Shown piece after piece: positions 7,765 to 16,405 of a stretch of DNA of 64,000 nt. The position numbers and the translations under genes were made by a program. The DNA is taken from positions 744,001 through 808,000 of the forward strand of contig NZ_CP118866.1 in NCBI RefSeq assembly GCF_029101545.1, in the 5' to 3' direction. How positions within the stretch are numbered: position 1 is the first letter of the stretch; every line of letters starts with the position of its first letter. This DNA comes from Amygdalobacter indicium. Its GTDB lineage: Bacteria; Bacillota; Clostridia; Saccharofermentanales; Fastidiosipilaceae. The notes under the pieces were generated by a model. The model was not told the DNA's origin. It saw only the letters and a list, made by a program, of their open reading frames with translations, and did not search any database.

Positions 7765-9489
7765 GTGGAGCGGATTAAGTTTTCAGCATTTTTAGGTAAG
7801 TCGAAGTATTTACTTTATATTTTGCCGCCGGCGATAGCCTTGGAACTGTTCTTTACCTTATTTATTCCCGGAGTTATGGCCAATGTTATTGATCAGGGAG
7901 TTTTGCAACTTAACCCCGCTTATATCGGACAGACTGCTTTATCTTTGTTGGCAGCTTCTGTTGCCGAATTGCTGACAGCTTTGTTGACTTCTTTTATAAC
8001 AGCTTACGGCTGTTCGATTTTGATATCCAATCTGCGCCGCTATCTGTTTCAACATATTTTGCAAATTTCTTTAGCCGATTTTGAAAAAATCCAAAGTTCA
8101 AGTTTATTGACCCGTTTGACCGGCGATTTGTTAACTATCCAATTTTCTTTGATGTTGACGTGGAAGTCGGCTTTTCGCCTGCCGATTTTAATAATTTTAG
8201 CTTGGTTTTTAACTTGGCGAATTAATTATAAGATAGCGATGATGTATATTCTGCTTATGTTTGTTTTATCGCCGATTTTAGGTCTGATAGCTTATAAAGC
8301 ATATCGTTATTTCAAAGAGCTTTTTCAAAAAAATGATGAATTAAATAAGTGTGTGCGGGAAAACATTACGGGCATTAAAGTCGTAAAATCTTATGTCAGA
8401 GAGCAGGCGGAAATTGATAAGTTTCAGAATATTGCCCGAATAATTTGTAATATAAACATTAAAGCTGAAAAAATAGCCAATTATTTTAATCCTTTAATGA
8501 ATGCGGTAGTGTATCTTGTTGTCCTTTTTATTCTTTATGCCGGCGGTAAAAGTTTAGTTTTCGGAGAAATGAAAATCGGTCAAATTACAGCTGTTATGCT
8601 TTATACCATGCAAATCATTATGGCATTTTTCTATTTAACTTTTGTTTTGCTGATGAATATTTTTGCTGCAGCAGCACGGAAACGGATAATGGAAGTTATG
8701 CAAATTCAACCGAAAATTTTGCCAAGTACGGCAGCGTCTACTTCTTTGCCGGATAATTCCGTTAAATTCGAGCATGTCGTTTTTTCTTATAAGCAGCAGA
8801 ATACTCCGACAATAAATAATCTGGATTTTTTCTTGCCTGCCGGTAAAAGCTTGGCAATATTAGGAGCCACCGGTAGCGGTAAAAGCACGATCATCAATTT
8901 GCTTTTGCGTTTTTATGATGCCGATGGCGGGACTATTAAGATCGGGAATCGGGATATTAAAACTTACGATCCGGATTTTTTGCATGCGCAAATTGCCGTA
9001 GTTCTTCAAAATAATTTTTTGTTTAACGGTACAATTAAAGAAAACTTACAGGTAGGTGCAGCTGCTTGTACGGAAAAACAGATGGAGCAGGCTTGCGCAT
9101 TGGCAGCTTGTGATTTTGTCTTTTCTTATCAGGACAAGTTCGAGCATGAAATTGCCAAAGGTGCAGCTAATCTTTCCGGCGGTCAAAAACAACGTCTATG
9201 TTTGGCTCGTGCTTTCATAAAAAAGCCGGCAATATTGATTTTAGATGATGCAACAAGTGCTTTGGACACGGTGACGGAGACGAAAATTTTCCGTAATTTA
9301 CAGGAATACTTACCCGATGCCACTAAAATAGTAGTGACGCAAAGAATTAGCGCTGTGGAAAAGTGCGATTTTGCTTTAATTATGCAAAACGGGCAGATGC
9401 AGGATTTCAATACTCCGGCTGAATTGGCCCGCCATAATGCTGTTTATCAGGAAATAATGTTAAGTCAGGGGAGAAAGGAGGCTTGCTAA
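7765..9489 (+). CDS. ABC exporter subunit 1 (permease-ATPase, degenerate nucleotide site)
   Basis: The 574-residue half-transporter has six membrane helices (about 15-300) fused to an ATPase domain (about 330-574). Walker A is GATGSGKST and the signature is LSGGQKQ. Walker B reads ILDDATSALD, with Asp where the catalytic Glu usually sits, and the switch motif reads VVTQRIS, with Gln instead of His. This combination marks the degenerate-site partner of a heterodimeric exporter such as TM287/288 or BmrCD. It starts with GTG at 7765, preceded by AAGGAG. The second subunit begins 3 nt after its stop. The substrate is unknown; drugs, lipids or peptides are possible. Confidence 0.88.
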   Translation: MERIKFSAFLGKSKYLLYILPPAIALELFFTLFIPGVMANVIDQGVLQLNPAYIGQTALSLLAASVAELLTALLTSFITAYGCSILISNLRRYLFQHILQISLADFEKIQSSSLLTRLTGDLLTIQFSLMLTWKSAFRLPILIILAWFLTWRINYKIAMMYILLMFVLSPILGLIAYKAYRYFKELFQKNDELNKCVRENITGIKVVKSYVREQAEIDKFQNIARIICNINIKAEKIANYFNPLMNAVVYLVVLFILYAGGKSLVFGEMKIGQITAVMLYTMQIIMAFFYLTFVLLMNIFAAAARKRIMEVMQIQPKILPSTAASTSLPDNSVKFEHVVFSYKQQNTPTINNLDFFLPAGKSLAILGATGSGKSTIINLLLRFYDADGGTIKIGNRDIKTYDPDFLHAQIAVVLQNNFLFNGTIKENLQVGAAACTEKQMEQACALAACDFVFSYQDKFEHEIAKGAANLSGGQKQRLCLARAFIKKPAILILDDATSALDTVTETKIFRNLQEYLPDATKIVVTQRISAVEKCDFALIMQNGQMQDFNTPAELARHNAVYQEIMLSQGRKEAC

Positions 9490-9491
9490 TA

Positions 9492-11324
9492 ATGCTTAAG
9501 AAAGATAAATTTTCTTTTGGAAGTTTACTTAGATTATTGCGCGATTTTTCTCAAGGTAACGTCAGAGCCTTAGTATTTGCAGCTGTGGCGGTTTTAGTCA
9601 GTACTGTCAGTCTGGCGGCAGTTTCTTATTCTTTGAAGATTTTATTGGATAATTATGTTTTACCGATGCTTGCCGCCGACAGCCGTGATTTTCAAGCGTT
9701 TTATTACTTTTTGTTGAGCTTATTTCTGCTGTTTGCCTGCGGTACATATTCCTGCTATTTTTACAATCTGACTTTAATTAATATCGGTCTGAAATTTTTA
9801 TTGAAGTTGCGTTTGCGGCTGTTTACCAAGATGCAGAAACTCAGTATGACTTATTTTGACCGTCAACAAGTCGGGAAAATTATGAGCATGTATACCAACG
9901 ATATTTCTTCAATGCAAAATTTATTTACGCAGACAATTGCCGTTATTTGGCAAAATACATTGCAAATTGTTTTTTCCCTGTGTTTGATGTTTTTTCTCAG
10001 TTGGAAATTAACTTTGTTTGCGCTCGCTTTTGTCTTTTTTATGTATATTGTCGGTCAAAAGTTGGGTGCTTATTCCGCCGCTTACTTTGCGCAGAGGCAG
10101 AAATCTTTGACGGAACTTACCGGCTTTCTGGAAGAACAGCTGCAGGCAATTAAGATTATTAAAAGTTACAATCAAACGGATACCTGTTTGCAGAAATTCA
10201 GGCATATTAACGACAAGTTGACCGATTCGCAAATCAAAGCGACTGTTATCGGTCAAAGTATGGCACCTTTAATCAGCAGTATAGGTAATCTGCAATTTGT
10301 ACTTATAGCTTTAATCGGAGCTTTTTGGGCAACTAATCCTGCTAACGGCGTGACTATCGGCAATTTAGCGGCGTTCTTACAACTTTCGCGCAGCTTTAAT
10401 GAACCTTTTATCGAATTAACATATAATTTCAATAATTTAATTATGGCAGCCAAAGCGGGAGAGCATATTTATAAATTAATTGATGCACCGGAAGAAAATG
10501 ATACAGGCATGGTGGAATTGACTTACACACCGGCAAAATTACCGGCTTGGAAAATTTATGAGCCGGATAATCAGATTGAAGTACGGACAATTAAGGGCAA
10601 AATTGTTGTGCAGCATTTAGATTTTGCTTATGAGCCGCAGAAAGAAATATTACACGACATCACTTTTACTGCCGAACCGGGAGAAAAGGTAGCTTTAGTC
10701 GGTTCTACCGGCGCCGGAAAAACGACAATTATCAATTTAATTAATCGCTTCTATGAAGTTGCGGACGACAAAATAATTTATGACGGTATAGATATTAATA
10801 CTATAAAGAAAGCCTCATTGAGAGAATCTATGAGCGTAGTGCTGCAGGAAAGCCATTTATTCAGCGGTACGATTTATGATAATATTCGCTTCAGTCGACC
10901 GGAAGCAACATTGCAGGAGATAGAAGCGGCGGCAGAACAGGCGCAGGCTGATTCTTTTATCAGGCGGCTGCCGGCAGGCTATGATACTTTCATTGATCCG
11001 GAAGCTACGGAATTATCAGGCGGACAAATTCAACTTTTATGTATTGCCCGCGCTATTCTGGCCGATAAGCCGTTGCTGATCTTGGATGAAGCTACCTCAG
11101 GAATAGATACAGGTACGGAACATCTGGTACAAAAAGCGATGAATAATTTAATGCGAGGCAAAACTGTACTTATAATTGCCCATCGCCTTTCGACTATTCG
11201 TAATTGCGATAAAATTTTGGTAATGGATCAGGGAAGTATCAAGGAAGCGGGTAACCATAAACAATTATTAGACTTAAAGGGTATTTATTATCACTTGTGG
11301 AATGGCACTTTGGAGTTGGATTAA
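9492..11324 (+). CDS. ABC exporter subunit 2 (permease-ATPase, canonical nucleotide site)
   Basis: The 610-residue partner has six membrane helices and an ATPase domain with all canonical motifs: Walker A GSTGAGKTT, signature LSGGQIQ, Walker B LILDEATSGID and switch IIAHRLS. Together with subunit 1 it should form a heterodimer in which one ATP site hydrolyses and the other mainly binds. The ATG at 9492 is preferred over an in-frame TTG at 9483 because AGGAGG (9476-9481) is 10 nt from the ATG but only 1 nt from the TTG. An insertion of ~45 residues precedes the ATPase domain (after DAPEEND). The gene converges on trkH. Confidence 0.9.
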   Translation: MLKKDKFSFGSLLRLLRDFSQGNVRALVFAAVAVLVSTVSLAAVSYSLKILLDNYVLPMLAADSRDFQAFYYFLLSLFLLFACGTYSCYFYNLTLINIGLKFLLKLRLRLFTKMQKLSMTYFDRQQVGKIMSMYTNDISSMQNLFTQTIAVIWQNTLQIVFSLCLMFFLSWKLTLFALAFVFFMYIVGQKLGAYSAAYFAQRQKSLTELTGFLEEQLQAIKIIKSYNQTDTCLQKFRHINDKLTDSQIKATVIGQSMAPLISSIGNLQFVLIALIGAFWATNPANGVTIGNLAAFLQLSRSFNEPFIELTYNFNNLIMAAKAGEHIYKLIDAPEENDTGMVELTYTPAKLPAWKIYEPDNQIEVRTIKGKIVVQHLDFAYEPQKEILHDITFTAEPGEKVALVGSTGAGKTTIINLINRFYEVADDKIIYDGIDINTIKKASLRESMSVVLQESHLFSGTIYDNIRFSRPEATLQEIEAAAEQAQADSFIRRLPAGYDTFIDPEATELSGGQIQLLCIARAILADKPLLILDEATSGIDTGTEHLVQKAMNNLMRGKTVLIIAHRLSTIRNCDKILVMDQGSIKEAGNHKQLLDLKGIYYHLWNGTLELD

Positions 11325-11362
11325 AGTCATTTTTTGCCTCCGTTTAGGCGATGTCCGGGCAA

Positions 11363-12817
11363 TTAGCCGCGCTTCCAGGCGTGACGGCTGAAACAAATAA
11401 GGACGGGCAAAATTTCCAAGCGACCGGCAATCATGGAAAAAGTCAAAGTTAACTTGGAAATATTATCATAGAAAGAAAAGTTGCCGCTCGGACCGACAGC
11501 GCCGATGCCCGGACCTATATTGTTAAAAGTAGCCACTGTCGCGCCGAAAGCCGTCTGAAAATCAGGACTGTCATGACTTATAATCAAAGTAATTAGGAAA
11601 AATACCAACATATAAATGACAAAATAAGCGTGAATGCTGTTGTAGGTTGCATAAGGCAAAGATTTACGATCCATTTTGACAAAATATACGCGTCTGGGGG
11701 AAAGTAGATGAATTAATTCAGCTTTAATTGTTTTGAAAAGCACAATTATACGATAAACTTTGATGCCGCCGGCAGTTGAACCGGCACAGGCGCCGATTAA
11801 GGTAATAAGCACGATTATAGTTTGCGAAAGTACCGGCCATTTCGTGTAATCGACCGTGCAAAAACCGGCACTTGTCATCAGAGAAGTAACATAAAAGAAA
11901 GCGTGCCTGAAGCTGTCGGCAAGATTGTCATATAAACTACGGATATTCCAGAAAATTATTAAAATAGCACTCAGCATAATGCCCAGATACCAACGCAGTT
12001 CTTCATTTTTATAAAAAGCTTTAAATTGTTTGAGCAGCAACAAATAGTATAAATTGAAATTAAGGCCGAAAGCGATTAAAGACAAACCGACAACATATTC
12101 AATATAGGGAGATTGATAGGCGGCAATACTTTGAGCCTTATTGCTCATACCGCCGGTGCCGGCTATACCGAAAGCGTGAATCAGAGCGTCGAATAGAGGC
12201 ATTTTCCCCAGACAAAGTAAAATCACGACAATTGTTGTCATCCCTAAATATATCAGATAAAGAGTTCTGGTCATATCCTTAATTTTGGGCAATAATTTGC
12301 CGAAAATCGGTCCGGGAATTTCCGCCTTGAGAACATTAACATTGGCCGAATTACTTGCCGAATTAGGCATGATGGCAATTACGAAAACTAAAACGCCCAT
12401 ACCGCCGATCAAATGGGTAAAACTGCGCCAGAATAACAAACTGTGCGGTAAAGATTCAATATCGTTCAGAATACTGGACCCTGTGGTTGTAAAACCGCTG
12501 GCAGTTTCAAATAAAGCATCAATATAATTCGGAACATAGGCGCTGAAGAAAAAGGGTAAAGCACCTAAACCGGATAATAAAAACCAGGAAAGAGCGCAAA
12601 CAATAAAACCTTCTTTGGTATCAATTTCTTTAATAGGAGGAATTTTCCGCCCCCAGATAAAACTTAAAATCAGACAAATAATGATACACATAATGAAGCT
12701 GAAAAATATCCGGCTCTCTTCCCGATATATACAGGCCACTACTAAAGGCACAATTAATAAGGCTGCCAACAGCAACAAAATACGGCTCAGCATAAATTTA
12801 ATCATTCTGTGGTTCAT
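11363..12817 (-). CDS. trkH: Potassium uptake channel TrkH
   Basis: The 484-residue membrane protein has the four pore-loop repeats of Trk/Ktr channels. Recognisable filter segments are SGFTTTGSS, GIAGTGGMS, SAGFCTVDY and FNNIGPGIG, which line the K+ selectivity filter. It takes up K+ (with regulation by nucleotide-bound TrkA). Its ATG overlaps the trkA stop in an ATGA arrangement (12814-12817), so translation is coupled to trkA. The length matches E. coli TrkH (483). Confidence 0.93.
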   Translation of the reverse strand: MNHRMIKFMLSRILLLLAALLIVPLVVACIYREESRIFFSFIMCIIICLILSFIWGRKIPPIKEIDTKEGFIVCALSWFLLSGLGALPFFFSAYVPNYIDALFETASGFTTTGSSILNDIESLPHSLLFWRSFTHLIGGMGVLVFVIAIMPNSASNSANVNVLKAEIPGPIFGKLLPKIKDMTRTLYLIYLGMTTIVVILLCLGKMPLFDALIHAFGIAGTGGMSNKAQSIAAYQSPYIEYVVGLSLIAFGLNFNLYYLLLLKQFKAFYKNEELRWYLGIMLSAILIIFWNIRSLYDNLADSFRHAFFYVTSLMTSAGFCTVDYTKWPVLSQTIIVLITLIGACAGSTAGGIKVYRIIVLFKTIKAELIHLLSPRRVYFVKMDRKSLPYATYNSIHAYFVIYMLVFFLITLIISHDSPDFQTAFGATVATFNNIGPGIGAVGPSGNFSFYDNISKLTLTFSMIAGRLEILPVLICFSRHAWKRG

Positions 12818-14196
12818 ACAGTTCCTCCGACGAGAATATCGTCAATATCGTCGAAATTCTTATGCGTAGTCACAATTAAAACTTTATCTCCTGTTTGAAT
12901 AATATCGGAACCTCCGGGAAAAATAAGTTTATTATCTCGAATAATATAAGCGATTAAAATGTTTTTCTTAGTTGCCAAATTGGCCAGAGGAATATTACAA
13001 CAGGCTGCATGGGCTTTAACATTAAATTGTAAAACTTCCACTTTATCGCCGCACAAACGATATAAAGCATCAACGTTCGAACCGCTGGCATTACCGTAAG
13101 CTCGGACAAAACGGACTATCTGATCGGCTACCAGGAGACGCGGGGTAATAATTGAGTGACTGTCAATATGATTATGATCTTCCCGATACAGCAGACACAA
13201 TAAATTGGTCCGATTAACTTTGGAAATTACTTTGGTTACGTTGAGCTTTTCGGCATATAAGCTTATAAGTAAATTTTCTTCATCGATACCTGTAAGAGCA
13301 ATACTGACATCATAATCAGCCAAATGTTCCGCATCCAATATTTGTTGATTGGTCCCGTCTTCATTGATTACGGTAATATCGGGATAAGTCATACTTAAAT
13401 TTTCCGCTGCAGTTCGATTAACTTCGATTACCTTCGGTTCAATTCCGCCGCGTAATAAGCGCGGAATAAGGTGATTGGTAATTTTGCCGGCACCGACAAT
13501 TAAAGCGTTTTTAATTTTCGTCTGACTATAGCCTAAATAAGCATAGAATAAATTCAGTTCTTTAATATCTCCGGTAACGAAGATACGATCGCCTTCGCAA
13601 ATTTCCGTCAAACCGAAGGGAATAAGGACCGAACCGTCTTTCCGTTCGATTGCCAAAATGATAACGCTGTTGAAACGATTACGGACAGCAGCCATATTAA
13701 GCCCGATAATCGGACTTTGAAAAGGTAACTTCAGGTTTAATAAATAGCCCCGATCGTGGGCAAATTGTTCAACGTTGCTTGCCTGCGGAAATTGTAAATT
13801 TCCGGCAATATCCCTGGCTGCCTGCAATTCAGGATTAATGATCATGTCAATTCCCAATTTATTGCGTAAAAAATTAGCTTGTTTAGTGTAATTGGGATTA
13901 CGTACGCGGGCAATAGTTTTTTTGGCACCGAGATATTTGGCCGTTAAAGCGGCAATCAAATTGGTTTCGTCCTGCGGCGAGACGGCAATAAAGATATCAG
14001 CTTCCGCCACATTGCTTTCTTTTTGAACATCATATAAAGCACCGTTACCGACAAAGCCGGTGATATCAAATGAATTAATCAATTTGGAAATCAAATCGGC
14101 ATCCGTGTCGATTAAGGTAACGTCATGCTTAGCTGCAGCCAAATCCTGACATAACGTTTCCCCGACTTTACCTCCGCCGACAATTGTAATATTCAT
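12814..14196 (-). CDS. trkA: Potassium uptake regulatory subunit TrkA
   Basis: The 460-residue cytoplasmic protein has two tandem RCK units, each an NAD(H)/ATP-binding Rossmann fold plus a TrkA-C domain. The first has a standard glycine motif, IVGGGKVGE. The second reads IVGAGKITN, where the last Gly is replaced, so it may bind nucleotide differently. TrkA gates TrkH. The start at 14196 (MNITIV) has AAGGATG about 9 nt upstream; an ATG at 14220 lies upstream of this site. A TATAAT-like hexamer occurs on the minus strand at 14269-14274 without a clear -35. Confidence 0.92.
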   Translation of the reverse strand: MNITIVGGGKVGETLCQDLAAAKHDVTLIDTDADLISKLINSFDITGFVGNGALYDVQKESNVAEADIFIAVSPQDETNLIAALTAKYLGAKKTIARVRNPNYTKQANFLRNKLGIDMIINPELQAARDIAGNLQFPQASNVEQFAHDRGYLLNLKLPFQSPIIGLNMAAVRNRFNSVIILAIERKDGSVLIPFGLTEICEGDRIFVTGDIKELNLFYAYLGYSQTKIKNALIVGAGKITNHLIPRLLRGGIEPKVIEVNRTAAENLSMTYPDITVINEDGTNQQILDAEHLADYDVSIALTGIDEENLLISLYAEKLNVTKVISKVNRTNLLCLLYREDHNHIDSHSIITPRLLVADQIVRFVRAYGNASGSNVDALYRLCGDKVEVLQFNVKAHAACCNIPLANLATKKNILIAYIIRDNKLIFPGGSDIIQTGDKVLIVTTHKNFDDIDDILVGGTV

Positions 14197-14372
14197 AAAA
14201 AAACATCCTTCAAATAACATGAAAGAGCTCGCCGTAAAATTAACGCAAGCACCAAAAACTTAAGCTATATTATACCTGATTTTTCAGATGAAAGCTTTAA
14301 TATTCAGCTCCTTTGTGTTACTCTATAAAACAAATTGACACAAATTACGCTTTATATTGCTTAGGAGGCAAA

Positions 14373-15881
14373 ATGGCACGCATTTTTCAAGAAGAATCGC
14401 ATACTTTCAGCGAGTATTTGTTAATTCCCAATTTAACTACACAAGCTTGTCAGAGCCAGAATGTCAGTCTGCGGACTGCCATTACCCGTTATCGAAAGGG
14501 GCAAAGAGAACAGGCGTTATCTATTAATATTCCTTTAGTCTCGGCTATTATGCAGGCTGTATCCAATCATACGCTGGCGATCGCTTTAGCCAAAGAAGGC
14601 GGATTATCATTTATATACGGTTCACAGTCGGCTGAGAGCGAAGCTGAAATGGTTCGCCTGGTCAAAAGTTATAAAGCCGGTATTGTCAGCAGTGATTCCA
14701 ATTTGCGGGAAAATAACACATTGGAAGATGCGGTAAAATTGAAAAATAATACAGGGCATTCAACTATTGCTATTACAAGTGACGGTACGAACAGCGGTAA
14801 ATTATTGGGTTTATTGACTTCGCGTGATTACAGATTAAGTCGAACGGCGATGAATACTGAAGTCAAGGATTTGATGACACCGATTTCCCGCCTGGTGACG
14901 GCAAAGGAAGGTGTTTCTCTGACTGAGGCGAATGATATCATCTGGGAGCATAAGCTTAACCAATTACCTATTATTAATGAAAAAGGAAATTTAGTCGGAC
15001 TGGTTTTCCGAAAAGATTATGATTCCCACAAAGATCATCCCAACGAAATACTGGATCGACGCAAACGTTTACTGGTAGGAGCCGGAATCAACACAAGAGA
15101 TTATAAAGAGCGTGTACCTTTATTGGTTCAAGCCGGTGTCGATGTTTTATGTATCGATTCATCAGACGGTTTCTCCGAATGGCAGTATGAAACTATCTCA
15201 TGGATTAAACATAATTATCCTAATATACCTGTAGGTGCCGGTAATGTTGTGGATGTTGACGGATTTAATTATTTGGCTGATGCCGGAGCAGATTTCATCA
15301 AAGTCGGTATCGGCGGCGGTTCAATTTGTATTACACGTGAAACGAAAGGTATCGGTTGCGGCCAGGCTACAGCAGTTTATAACGTCGCCCGGGCACGTGA
15401 TGCTTATTACGAAAAGAACGGTGTTTACATTCCCATCTGTTCCGACGGCGGTATTGTGCATGACTATCATATGACCTTGGCTTTAGCTATGGGTGCCGAT
15501 TTTATTATGCTGGGCCGTTATTTTGCCCGCTTTGACGAAAGCCCGACCAAACGCATGGTGGTCGGCGGTAAATACGTCAAGGAGTATTGGGGTGAAGGGT
15601 CCAATAGGGCCAGAAATTGGCAACGGTATGATGAAGGCAACAATAAAGGCGGTATGCTTTTTGAAGAAGGTGTCGATTCTTACGTGCCTTATGCCGGTTC
15701 GTTGGCATTGAATGTTAACAACAGCTTGGCTAAAATGAAAGCTACAATGTGTTCGGTCGGCAGCTTGACCATTCCTGAATTGCAGGCCAAGGCGCGTCTG
15801 GTCCGTGTTTCGGCAACAAGTATTGTTGAAGGCGGCGCACATGATGTTATTCTTAAGAACAGTCAAAGTGTAGATTTATAA
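14373..15881 (+). CDS. guaB: Inosine-5'-monophosphate dehydrogenase
   Basis: The 502-residue enzyme oxidises IMP to XMP with NAD+, the committed step to GMP. It belongs to the branch common in Clostridia with the start TFSEYLLIPN instead of the usual TFDDVLL. A pair of CBS domains (about residues 120-245) interrupts the barrel. The catalytic Cys is at about 319 in GGGSICITR, where most IMPDHs have GPGSICTTR, followed by the flap with ARNWQRYD. The start at 14373 has AGGAGG 5 nt upstream; an ATG at 14313 has no ribosome site. A TTGACA occurs at 14335-14340 but I could not pair it with a -10. Confidence 0.93.
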   Translation: MARIFQEESHTFSEYLLIPNLTTQACQSQNVSLRTAITRYRKGQREQALSINIPLVSAIMQAVSNHTLAIALAKEGGLSFIYGSQSAESEAEMVRLVKSYKAGIVSSDSNLRENNTLEDAVKLKNNTGHSTIAITSDGTNSGKLLGLLTSRDYRLSRTAMNTEVKDLMTPISRLVTAKEGVSLTEANDIIWEHKLNQLPIINEKGNLVGLVFRKDYDSHKDHPNEILDRRKRLLVGAGINTRDYKERVPLLVQAGVDVLCIDSSDGFSEWQYETISWIKHNYPNIPVGAGNVVDVDGFNYLADAGADFIKVGIGGGSICITRETKGIGCGQATAVYNVARARDAYYEKNGVYIPICSDGGIVHDYHMTLALAMGADFIMLGRYFARFDESPTKRMVVGGKYVKEYWGEGSNRARNWQRYDEGNNKGGMLFEEGVDSYVPYAGSLALNVNNSLAKMKATMCSVGSLTIPELQAKARLVRVSATSIVEGGAHDVILKNSQSVDL

Positions 15882-15900
15882 GGAGATAAGAGGAGAAAGT

Positions 15901-16380
15901 ATGGCAGAAGAATTTTATGAGATGACGCAGGAAGGCGTCAATCGTTTGAAAGAAGAGTTGGACAGACGCAAAGTTGAAGAACGTTCTTCAATTGCCGAGA
16001 GAATGAAGATTGCTCGCGGCTTCGGCGACTTGAGTGAAAATTCGGAATATGATGAAGCCAAACAGGCTCAAAGTGAGAATGAGCAGCGCATTTTGGAATT
16101 GGAGAATATTCTTAAGTACGCTAAAGTTGTCGAAGACACGGATGCCAACAGAAATAAAGTAGCAATCGGTACGACAGTTAAGTTACAGGATGTTGAATCC
16201 GGTGAGACGGAAGAGTATAACATCGTAGGTACGGCGGAAGAGGATATTTTCTCCAATAAAATCAGCTCCGATTCACCTGTCGGCCAGGCCATAATCGGCA
16301 AACGAAAGGGACAAACTGTTGAAGTTGATACACCTTACGGTATATTTAAGTACAAAATTACAAGTATTTCTCGTAAATAA
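15901..16380 (+). CDS. greA: Transcription elongation factor GreA
   Basis: The 159-residue protein has the N-terminal coiled coil of GreA (about 1-75, ending GDLSENSEYDEAK with the acidic tip that enters the RNA polymerase secondary channel) and the C-terminal FKBP-like domain (SPVGQAIIGKRKGQ). It rescues backtracked polymerase by stimulating transcript cleavage. It starts 19 nt after guaB with GAGGAGAAAG as ribosome site and runs into lysS with 25 nt between. greA-lysS is a common Clostridia pair. Confidence 0.96.
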   Translation: MAEEFYEMTQEGVNRLKEELDRRKVEERSSIAERMKIARGFGDLSENSEYDEAKQAQSENEQRILELENILKYAKVVEDTDANRNKVAIGTTVKLQDVESGETEEYNIVGTAEEDIFSNKISSDSPVGQAIIGKRKGQTVEVDTPYGIFKYKITSISRK

Positions 16381-16405
16381 GCAATAAGTGCGAGAAGGAG
16401 CGAAT

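Noticed and set aside
11325..11362. Terminator between the convergent ABC exporter and trkH
   Set aside because: The only stem (GCCT/AGGC) is 4 bp and the T run lies before it on the plus strand, so I could not support a terminator.
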